From positions 36,043,691 through 36,107,690 of the forward strand of contig CM076148.1 of assembly GCA_038025085.1 (NCBI GenBank): a stretch of 64,000 bases of DNA, in the 5' to 3' direction. The notes under the pieces are model-generated. The model saw nothing but the letters and a program-made list of their open reading frames with translations, did no database searches and was not told the origin of the DNA. Every line of letters starts with the position of its first letter. The first letter of the stretch is position 1. The translations under genes were made by a program, and so were the position numbers. This document shows positions 54,667-64,000 of this stretch, piece by piece. This DNA is from Tetragonia tetragonoides. Lineage: Eukaryota > Streptophyta > Magnoliopsida > Caryophyllales > Aizoaceae.

Positions 54667-56158
54667 CTAGAATTGTCATTGTAAGTATTGACAGCATGTG
54701 GAATTGCCAATGTTTCTTGTCTATTGTCCTTTTGTTAAACTAGAGACCTACTTATATATTGCCTCGTTTATAATACTGATATTGAACTTTATTGGTTCTT
54801 ATAATTGCTGGGGCATTGGGGTATAAAATGACTTCGCTGAATTTAGTGGTTAATATAATTGCAGAGCATTTTGGATAATAAGATACTGGGAATGTACTGT
54901 AATTGTCATTGTGCAGGACCTCTACCAATAATCAGGGGTGTTTTGTTTCTAAAAAAGCATCTATATCAGAACCTTTGAATAAACCTTCTGATATATGATG
55001 ATTGTTTTCATTATGATCGGCCAGTTGAATTACTTAATAAAAAGATGGGGTTCTTCATGCATCACATCAAATTAAAGAAGCAATCGGAACATTGAAATTC
55101 ATGAGCCTTTAGATCGAACGTGTGGATAAGATTCACATCAGTTAAGTAATTCGCAAATGTTGTTTAGTCCCAACAAAATTTCTTTTTGATTGCTTGATCC
55201 GAAACATTTTATCTTATTTGGGAGCTTCAACAAGGGAGCTTCAACAAGTTTCACTAAGAGTTGCTGGGATATTTAGTGGAATGATTATAACTTTGTAACT
55301 TTTGTTGTGGATTTTGTGTGATTTGAACTTGCCCCTGAAACCTATACAGACCAAGTGCTTCTACTAGTAGTATTTTGTTGTTATAAAGATTTGGAGTCTT
55401 GGTGTTCTGTTTTATCTTTTTCCTGTTTTTGGAGAGAAATGTAACTTGTGGAGGTTGAAATTTGTGAACTAAAGCTTTCATACCATTATCGGCAAAAATA
55501 CTACCATCTTAACTGCATTAAGTACTTTCTAAATTGTGTACATGGAAGATAAAAAAATTGCTTAATATGAATTTTACCAAAAAATGATGGATCAATTACA
55601 GCTTAGCTTTGCATTGAGTACATCATCTCTTTATCACTTACATTTCTGTTTCTTCTCACCGTGAATCAGGAAAGAAGAAGTAAGCTGTGTGATCCTAACC
55701 TTCTTCTTCTTCGATGTAGGTAACCAATGAGGACATGAAAGATAGCGAAGACAGAGTCCTCCGAACCTTATCATCATCAGGTTACTGATGCGTCAGCGAA
55801 GAAGCAACTATTACTATCAATATTTACATCGATTACTTTTATCATGGGCAATGAGCCAAATTCGTAGGTTCTTATGTTTTTGAGAGATTGAACTTTGAGT
55901 GACTTGTTTAAAGTACAACATTACAAGTATAAGCAATGTGACAGATGGTTTTGGTGTACTTGGAAGTGAGGCCTGTTTTGGCAAAGAAAAGAACTTTGAT
56001 TGATATCCTGCCCAGCTCATTGATTTGTGGGTTACTTGCTATTCATTACTCGATTTCTTTCCCCTGGTTATGTTTATGCTAGCAAAAACACAAGAGCGTC
56101 GTGCTTTGCGGGAAGTAGAGACTAAAGGGCTGTCAGAATGCAATTAAAAAACTTGAAT
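54667..56158. other. No supported gene
   Basis: The first 250 bases match the 3' flank of the F-box pseudogene at 46948-50150, showing that the duplicated block extended past the gene. The remainder has no recognisable gene. Confidence 0.55.
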
Positions 56159-58262
56159 GCGGCCGCCTCAAGCTGCGGCCGCGTATAGTGACGTCATTTA
56201 TTTATTTTTATTATTATTGTTTTTTTTTATCTTTTCTTGTTCCAGCGTTGTTTATGGCCATTCAGCGTCTGTGGTATCAGTTTTAATATCTGTGGTATCA
56301 GTTTTTTAATCTGTGGTATCAGTTTTAATATCGGCGGTTTTAGTTTACATATCTGTGGTATTAGTTTTAATATCTGTGGTATTAGTTATAATGTATGTGG
56401 TATCTATTATATTAGCTTTTGAATCTGTGCTATCAGTGATATTTTTGTTTCATTGAGCATTGGAATCAGTTAAGTTCATAGTTTGTCGTATCTCAAATTG
56501 CATCAAGTTAGTCCGACAGAGTTTCCTTTGAATTTGGGCATCCCAAGTTATCGAACTTTCAAAAACCTGTTCAAACAGAAAATTACTACAAAACCAACTC
56601 TAGTCTTCTAACCAAATCCAAGGCTTCATTGCCACATGCCCACATCCACTTATACCATCTTTAAAACATAACAAAAACATACATGATATGAAATATATGA
56701 TATCAGGTCACCAAACTTGATACTAAAGCAAATACTGAAAAACACATCTAGCAATATACTAAAACATTTACAACTTTAGTTCCATAATTTTTTTATTCCT
56801 CTTTTTTCTTTTCCTTTTTTTTGGCCTCAACAACTTGCTTTTTTTTCTTCTTTCTCCTTCTTTTTCTCTTATGCTTTTTGTTGCTTCTTTTCCTCAGCTT
56901 CTTTCTTGTGCTCTTCGGAAATCATGTTGATTAATGTAGGCTTAGTGTCCTTGAAAGCCCTCACTTTTTAAAGCATTGCATCTCTGCAATTTGGAATTAT
57001 AGTAATTAAAATATGATGATACCTCAAGCAAACAATATGATACTAGACACACTGCATTTGATACTAGATAGCATGTGTGTGTTAGGAAGTGACACTTGCT
57101 TGTGTATGCACTTGTTTGAGAAAGTATGATACCTCAAGCAAACAATATGACACTAGACACACTGCATTTGATACTAGCTAGGATGCGTGTGTTAGAAATT
57201 GATACTTGCTTGTGTATGCACTTGTTTGACAAAGTATGATGCCTTCAGCACACAATATGATACTAGACACACTGCATTTGATACTAGCTAGCATGTGTGT
57301 GTTAGAAAGTGAGACTTGCTTGTGTATACACTTGTTTGACAAAGTATGATACCTCAAGCACACTATATGATACTAACACATTGCATTTGATGCTAGCTAG
57401 CATGTATGTGTTAGAAAGTAAGACTTGTTTGTTTGTGTTGAGTGAATATTCAAGAAGTAAAAATAAATATTACATTGACGAAATATAATACCAGACACAA
57501 AACAGAAACATATAGCTGTGTTGAAATGTTTGTGGTATCAGTTGTAGTTCCTGTGGTATCAGTTTAAATATTTGTGGTATTAGTTTTCATGTTATCTTAA
57601 CCACATAAAAAAATGATATTTACAAGCAAAAAGCTGATACTTTTGAGAGGAAATATGATACGTCTAGGTAACAATCTGATACCTCTAAGTTAGAAACGGA
57701 TACTTATAATCAAGACTCTGAAAATTCGACTCAAACATAAGCAAAATTATTCAATAATCTAAAAAACTTGATTCACCATAAATTGAATCCCTAACTGCTG
57801 AAATAAATCTCAATGTACAATCAATAGTGGAATCAACAATGAATTCAAAAGTAAACCCTAACTCAATCTAAAACTAGCATAAAGTAGCAAAAATTAAGGC
57901 ATATATCGCAATTTGTTCCCCATTTTAATGGTAGATTCAAATTCAAATGATTACAGAATCACAATAAAAAAAAAATCAATCATATTGACTAAAATCAAAT
58001 ACATACTTGTTAATTTCGAATTTGCTTCGCCATGAGATCGATAGAGCGCGAGGAGAGAGAGAGAGATAGAGAGCGAAGAGAGAGAGAGAGGGAGGAGAGA
58101 GAAAACGTGAGGTGAGCGAGAGTGAGAAAGTATTTGGGGTTCTGTTTTTTTCGTTTTTTTGTTTTGTTTAATTGAGGCGCGTGTGTTTATATTGTTTGGT
58201 TATGTCACTAACAGGCCTCACCTTGAGGCGGCCTCACCTTGAGGCGGCCTCACAGGAGACGG
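56159..58262. mobile_element. GATAC-motif element B (unclassified, inverted ends)
   Basis: The left end is GGCCGCCTCAAGCTGCGGCC (56161-56180) followed by GTATAGTGACGTCA. The right end, read inversely, is GGCCGCCTCAAGGTGAGGCC followed by TGTTAGTGACATAA, an inverted terminal pair of about 35 bp. Each end is itself palindromic, and a 16-bp unit is doubled at the right (58214-58249). Inside, TGGTATCAG repeats every 20-23 bases at 56265-56415. A 110-bp tandem array lies at 57018-57440, and GATAC motifs in the other direction at 57600-57710. A GAGAGA block, T-runs and GGCGCGTGTGTT follow at 58050-58190. No coding frame. Same right half as element A. Confidence 0.6.
57018..57440 (+). repeat. 110-bp tandem repeat, about four copies
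   Basis: Copies start at 57018, 57128, 57238 and 57348 with GATACCTCAAGCA. Each contains GATACTAGACACACTGCATT and a TGCTTGTGTATGCACTTG phrase. The fourth is shorter and more diverged. Confidence 0.92.
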
Positions 58263-59835
58263 ATTGTTAAGAAATTAAATAGATGTTCAGTCACCAGCAG
58301 ATTTACAATTTGAGCCTGTGATCTGATACAGTGATACCAAGTAGAATGGCTGTGACAACATTTGTTGCAGTGTTGGTGTGTACATAATTTCTTTTACTGC
58401 AGATGTGCCAATATAAAAGAAATTTATTTATCATGTCACTTTTAAGTTCTTTCAATTTCTCATGTTTCTGACAATATTGGGTATATGTTTTTATGAACTT
58501 ACAATATAGTCATATCAACTACATGAAGTTGTTGCATTAGGGTGGTTATATTCTACATATTTCTACTCAATAGTTGAACAGATTTCTCATGTTCATCAAC
58601 AAGTCGATGTTCTTCCAGATCTTCGTAAGCTATCTGTGCTTGCTTTCAATCAATCATGTCCTTATGGAAGAAACTATGCTGACCAATTAGGCAAAAAAAT
58701 GATTCTAGTGCTATGTTTATTGTACAAGTGGGGTAGAGGAATATTCTATCAATGTTGATACATGTACGGTTAAGAAAATTTGTGTATATAATGAGATATA
58801 CACTTAGTGTATGTGTATCATGATCCGTTTGTATTCATCTTCATTCGGTTTAGGAGGAGGCTAAATCCTAAAAATATAAATTTAGAGTTTGATACCGAAT
58901 GCGCAAATGAATGTCAGACGTAACCACCCTCAATCGAAACCTTATATGGGTCTGATGATGGTCCAATATTTATTTGATTTATCTTATTAGCTCAAATATT
59001 GTGCTGTACTTCCCTATAATGTGAATTAATCATGCAGAAAAAAAAACTGTGCTGGTACTTAGCTGTGCTTGGTGGCTGCAGCTGGCCTCTCGTCTTCCCC
59101 ATCCTTCCCTCTCTTTTACTTTCCATGTCCTATGACATTAGCACAATAATGCATTAATCTCTGACATATGATGGAACAAAATAGCAAACTGATTCAATAT
59201 CACAAACAAATACTGGTACTAGCTGAGACTTACTGTTAATTAAGCTAGATGAAAATGGGGAACTACAATTGTCCCACCCTCTATTCTGCAATTGGGTCTT
59301 GTAACCGACGCCGATCTGTGTACCTCATTGTTACCTCTGTTCCACACAGAGAGAGTTGGGCAGCCTTCTAATGGGTGTTTGCCACTTTACCTGTCAGTGC
59401 ATCTTGTGACTGTCGGCTAATGTTTATACAAGTTGTGCAACGCACGGAAATGTCACTAGTTAGACATAAGTTTCAATTCTTAGCTGTTACCGGTCAAGGA
59501 CCAGTTTTTTGTTCCATGTAAGCTCAGAAGGTATCATAGCAGAAACTTGGCAGTATAGACTTAGTGTCATTTGATAGATGTTATAATTGTGAAGATCCTG
59601 TTTTCTCTCTATGGTTCATAAAGATGATGTCAAGCACCAGATTTTTGTTCCATAGCAATTTGCTGGTCAGAGTTTACGAACTTGTAATTCTCACTTAACT
59701 AGACAATTTGCAGACATGAATTTGGGAAGATTATGAAAACCAAACACCACTTTAGACGTTCCAAATTTGCACTGTTTTCACAAACATACATCTACATCCA
59801 TGAACTAATTTGAACCGTCTAATACTTAAACCTAA
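58263..59835. other. No supported gene; one Helitron-like 3' end
   Basis: No gene is recognisable. At 59431-59460, TTGTGCAACGCACGG, which can form a short hairpin, is followed by AAATGTCACTAGT. That is the CTAG-T end of plant Helitrons in plus orientation (end at 59459). The matching 5' end is not identified. Confidence 0.35.
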
Positions 59836-61038
59836 TTAATCAGCAAAATTAGGGACAACTCCCTCAAGGAGAGTAGCGTTAGCAGCAGCAGGAGATGGCT
59901 CAACATCAGGAATTCAGGACTAGGCTCTACAGGCTTACCAAGAAGTCCTTAGGCAAATCACCCTTTAGTCCCTTCAAGTAGAATGTGTAGCAAAGCTTGA
60001 ATGGATACACAATCTGATGCAGCTTCACCTGCCTATAGGCTCCCTCAAAAAATTCCCGAGCCAACCGGTCACAGCCAGATAAGAGTCCTCATAGGCTAGG
60101 TAGGCTCCCTGCACAGCAAGATGACCATAGTCCCTAAAGCAGAAGCTGTAAATTGCCTCATATCTGTCTTTCTGCTCTCCTTTGTGCTGGATCAAATTGC
60201 ATATCCCTGCTGTTATTCAATTCCTAGCCGCTTTTGCAAGTCTCCTGAGAATATCTGTTAAAACAATTTGTATAGGTGAATTCATTTCTTTCTTTCACTC
60301 TTAATATTAATGCATCTTTAGAAAAGCACAAGTTAGCTACTTCAACTAGTAAAAACTTCAAGAATTTATACTATGACTTGGATTTGGAAATTTGGATTCA
60401 GATCCCTTCAAAAGTACTGAGTTTAGTCACAACTCACAAGTGACACCATATAGAAAAATGAGGATTAACAATAAAATTCCGTTTAACATTTTTCTCTTAT
60501 AAAGTTAAAAACTATTTGTTAACCACACATTAACACAGCAGAAATTAAGAAAACAGAAACAAAGATAAGAACCAAAACCTTGTTGGTAAGAGGAATCAAG
60601 TCGCCAAGGGCGATTACAGGCTTCTGGCTAAGCTTAAGGATTGCAGGGCTATCACGACCGCGCTCATTGATCTCATACACAATCAGCTCCTGAACCTTTT
60701 GCACTAAACACATAAAAAAAAAAAAAAACAATTAGAAATGCATTAGGATATACTGTTGTAAACTTATTATAAAAGGTTGTTGGGAAAAGAAAAAAAAAAC
60801 AGAAGCTTACGTGCTGTGAAGGATCAGAAGAGTTGGCGTGGTTCTTGCAAGTGAATGATCTGACAGGGAGCTGGGGGTTGGCACTTGCAGTGCTGAACTT
60901 CAGGGTCTTGGAGAGAGAAAATTTTCCAGAAAAGCTGAACCCAATCTGACCATTAAGATAGGAAAGCTGAGACTTTTATGGCTCAGAACAGCACAAAGAA
61001 TAAACATTTGTGGACAATACAGATGATGAAGCAGCCAT
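59836..61038 (-). pseudogene. AOC: Allene oxide cyclase pseudogene, introns retained
   Basis: The intact enzyme closes allene oxide to OPDA in the chloroplast, a jasmonate-pathway step. I see three exons. Exon 1 is 61038-60811: MAASSSVLSTN, a Ser-rich transit peptide, then FTCKNHANSSD. Exon 2 is 60703-60579: [39 protein letters not shown]. Exon 3 is 60254-59836: [64 protein letters not shown], stop TAA at 59838. Splice sites GT/AG are kept. Lesions: TAA at codon 21 (60978-60976), a 5-base insertion after RLGI near 60225, single-base insertions near 60080-60065, and another frame change near 59945. Retained introns exclude a retrocopy; it is a decayed duplicate. Confidence 0.88.
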
Positions 61039-61859
61039 AGTTTTGGTTTCTTGGAAATACAGAAATCCAGAGAAAAGTTAAAAACACAAAGGAGAGTGTT
61101 TGGTAATTAAGAAGAAAGGGATGTTCAAGGGTTTATATTGAGAGGAAGTGAAAGTTTGAATGACAAAACGAGCAAACTTACTGAAACCAAAAGGCCCAAA
61201 AACCCAGAAATTACCAGCAGAAGCAGAGTAAAATAGCCAAGTAACTAACAGACCCAGAAAGCAAAACCTGAATTCCATGACTTACATTCACAACCAGATT
61301 TCTATCAAAACTAAACACATTCTGACTACAAACCACCCGATTCATGGATATCTGCGCGAACAAAAAGGTTATTTTTGTTCTAACACCATAATACTATGAT
61401 TAAACTGAATTGAAGGTGCTGCTATACTGCTAGAGTGCAGTCAATAAGAGGTGATTGGATCGTTTCAAAAAGACCAAGAACATCACTGACATGATCGACA
61501 AAATCAACAAACCTCAGCACAGAAGCTTCTCATAACAAAACATATGTATAAACAAAAACGATAAGACAATATAGGTTCATAATTACTCCATTCACTGAAT
61601 AAACTGTTCGCAAGTTGAGCTTAAGTAACTTGTGATCCACAGACCACACAGTTTGGTTCAGCAACACTCAGAAATATATCAATGGAACTAGTATACTACC
61701 ACAGACCATATAATATGATGACTGATGAGCGGTTGTTGCTCTGACCAAATGATTTTGCTTTTACATTAGTTCATAATGCAGGGCGCTTATGCAAAAATTA
61801 TGTTCATGGAAGGAGATTCTTGGTTTATTTGGCTAGTATCTTTGCTAACTAAACTTCAG
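61039..61859. other. No supported gene
   Basis: About 820 bases between the allene oxide cyclase pseudogene start and the next F-box 3' end. This would include the former promoter of the cyclase copy. No clear TATA box or repeat was identified. Confidence 0.5.
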
Positions 61860-63020
61860 TTAATGCCATATGGATAACATGTATCTTCCCAGAATGTTCT
61901 TCAAGGGCATGATGTGCTTCTCAACCACTTGTAAAGGGCAAAATCCAGAATCGCGATCAAACAATCCTTGACCATTCACATTTACATGTGAAACAGTTTC
62001 TGTACCAGTTGCTAGATTATAGCTGTCAATAGTGACCATGCCTGAAGTAGAGGGACGCACCAAGAACACTATACCGAAATCAGTGCATCTAATTCTACCT
62101 AGTATAGATCCATAGCTACTGAATGGCTGGGCAATAACTACTTTAACCCACAATTGATTGCCATTGGCTTTCAGGCTTTCTAATCTCCAAAGAGTAATCT
62201 CATTCTTGTCACATTGAGCTACTAAAGAAAGATGTCCTCCGATTTGAGCTAATGTCGTCACTCTTGGCCAGGTTTCCTCTAGTGGGTACCCTATTAATTC
62301 AAACTTCTCATGCTCAACATTGAACGTCACTATTTTCGCTATAGCATACCAATCATCAAAGTATAAGACCCCGTCAAGACAAAAGCAGGATTCGCCAAAG
62401 ATGGTACCCGGGAAACATATGCTGATTGGCCTCCATATATTTTCTTGGCTGCCCAGAGTAAACACTTGACAATTCAGGTTATACCAATATGACACCCTGA
62501 AGCAAAGCACCTTATATTCCTTGTTGTTCGGATCAAACCCTAAGCAGCATCGTTCTCGATAATACATTAAACAATCTGGTGGCAATAACTGTGGGAGAGG
62601 GATACTTTCTCATGTGGCGATATTATAGAGGTACATGCATCCCTCGGCGTGCATGACGTAATATAAACATACCAAACCATCAACAATGTTTGATGCTTTA
62701 TAGCTATTATAAGGCAAAGATGGCCAGTTGTGGACGCTTAGTATAGGCTTGTTTGCATCAATCATATGCCAAAAGTGGGGTTCAAAATTGGAGGGAACCG
62801 GAGATAATGGAATGATTGCAAGAATTGCTGCACGCTTTCGAGTTCGATACATCTCTGCAAAGACGGGATCAGTGATAAGAGAGGACCAGTTCTTCGAGAC
62901 GGATTTGAAACGCATAAGAGACTTGGCTGGAAGCCATACAAGCACTTCCATGATCAGTTCAATAGGCATGCAATTCTGAATAGTGCTACTGTTGCTAAAT
63001 TTAAGCCTCGTTCTGGCCAT
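61860..63020 (-). pseudogene. F-box gene with one nonsense codon
   Basis: The ATG at 63020-63018 opens MARTRLKFSNSSTIQN; the open frame extends upstream, but relatives start here. The F-box reads PIELIMEVLVWLPAKSLMRF. After LYNIAT, a TGA at 62612-62610 stands where relatives have an Arg codon (LATRE), a one-base CGA-to-TGA change. Beyond it the frame is open to 61860, with LGFDPNNKEYKVLCF, FCLDGVLYF, VEHEKFELIGYP, LAQIGGHLSL, LWRLESLK and the tail VEKHIMPLKNILGRYM. No other lesion was seen, so loss is recent, or an error or polymorphism. It is the fullest copy of the 51505-52676 type. Confidence 0.85.
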
Positions 63021-63110
63021 GATTGGTACGGGAATTAGAAACGAATTGATGTTCTTCAGTAAGAGTCTTTTATCTAGAAAATAACCCAGCAATACGTTTT
63101 GGAAAATCAA

Positions 63111-63672
63111 AGAAATTAGGTTGATTTTGTTACAAGGGCGCCTGATAATGACATAAGGATCTTCGACACATCTTACGGCAGAAGCAAAGTAAAACTCATT
63201 TAATCATGGATGATTTGCACCCAACGAATTTGTTAGGGTAATTTTGTGTATTATTATCTTTTTAGGGTCTTGCATCTTCTATAATATCTCTATTACTTAC
63301 CGAGTTTATATTCTAATATAGAGTTTACACAAAAACTTGTTTAAAACGATTTTATTGAAACTTTTGATAAGACTTGGATTACTTTTCAGTGAAATAAGAA
63401 TCACTACTCATAATAAGTTACCCCTACGAATAGTGGCCCCAAGAGTTAGTCTCACACGATACTTACTCTAGAGTTTATATTCCAATAATATACTTATGCA
63501 TCTAGATTCATTAGGGTTTCATATATAAAGCAAATCAGTTTTGATTATCTCAAAACTGATCTAGGATATCTATTGGAGGTATAATATTTAATTCTTTATC
63601 TTTTGTAAAGGTTGACCTTATTATGAGAGTTTAATTGAGTCATTGAATCATTTTGCAAAAGCGCATTCAAAG
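63111..63672. other. No supported gene
   Basis: AT-rich, with no recognisable gene or element. Confidence 0.5.
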
Positions 63673-64000
63673 TAGGGATGGCAGTTAGGTGGGTATAAGT
63701 GGGTATCACCCCGCATCCGCTCCAGTTAGGGCTGGGATGGGGGAATGCTAGGTGGGGTTGGAGCGGGGATGGTTTTGACAAAGAAAAACCGTCACGGGGA
63801 TGGGGCAGAGGTGGTTTGCCTTCTTCCCCCAGTGGATACCCGTTGGAGCCCCACCCCACCTTATACCTGCTTACCTGCCCCGCCTCATACCCATCTGCAT
63901 CGTCTCATACCCACATAAAAATAAAAAAATGTAAAAATATATATAAAATCTTATTTTACCAAATATCTAAAAACGGAATTGCTTAACGTAAATTCTAAAT
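63673..64000. mobile_element. Probable hAT-type element, cut by the window end
   Basis: It begins TAGGGATGGCAGTTAGG, a common hAT terminus, followed by dense GGGTGGG/GGGGATGG repeats and, from about 63830, their complements (CCCCACCCCACC, CATACCCA). The other end is outside the window, so no TSD can be tested. Confidence 0.5.

Noticed and set aside
57018..57440. CRISPR-like array
   Set aside because: The 110-bp units are contiguous with no unique spacers, and the genome is plant. It is a simple tandem repeat.
60519..60731. 70-codon ORF (-) as a small membrane protein
   Set aside because: The central part is exon 2 of the allene oxide cyclase pseudogene; the hydrophobic ends are translated intron.
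41265..63020. S-locus F-box cluster (self-incompatibility)
   Set aside because: Multiple F-box genes lie in one region, but there is no S-RNase gene and the proteins fit the general F-box-associated family equally well. No support.

Overview
This is plant nuclear DNA: AT-rich, intron-bearing, dense in plant-type transposons (Copia, L1 and RTE LINEs, Stowaway, Emigrant-like, hAT, MULE and Helitron-like elements), with plant-only gene families (F-box/F-box-associated and F-box/FBD proteins, allene oxide cyclase). A dicot is most likely. Terminal motifs such as GAGACGCCTCA resemble repeats I remember from Caryophyllales, but the family is not established.

Layout. 2.0-5.1 kb: two RTE LINE insertions in opposite orientation with a small MITE between them, each with its own target-site duplication (TSD). 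5.2-6.7 kb: a broken F-box/FBD/LRR gene (-). 8.1-8.9 kb: three small MITEs in a row. 9.9-13.0 kb: remains of L1 LINEs and a solo LTR. 14.5-15.8 kb: an intact single-exon F-box gene (-). 17.9-26.6 kb: one F-box gene (-) split by an intact Copia element and by a TRIM-like element, the latter itself carrying a MULE and a Helitron-like insertion. 26.7-27.4 kb: an Emigrant-like element. 28.2-40.6 kb: one L1 LINE inserted inside another, both bounded by TSDs. 41.3-42.2 kb: an F-box pseudogene (-). 43-46.5 kb: a MITE, a TRIM LTR and a strange GATAC-motif element. 46.5-55 kb: a duplicated head-to-head F-box pair, the left copy wrecked by a hAT element and a solo LTR, the right copy with one intact gene (53.5-54.7 kb). 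56.2-58.3 kb: a second GATAC-motif element. 59.8-61.0 kb: an allene oxide cyclase pseudogene that keeps its introns (-). 61.9-63.0 kb: an F-box gene with one nonsense codon (-). 63.7 kb to the end: the start of a probable hAT element.

Function. Only three protein-coding units read cleanly: the F-box genes at 14.5 and 53.5 kb (presumed substrate receptors of SCF ubiquitin ligases) and the Copia polyprotein. Everything else recognisable is a pseudogene or a transposon. The window is a birth-and-death F-box cluster expanded by local duplication and eroded by nested insertions. No CRISPR array, tRNA, rRNA or operon structure was seen. Insertion boundaries rest on TSDs read by eye; LTR differences were also counted by eye.
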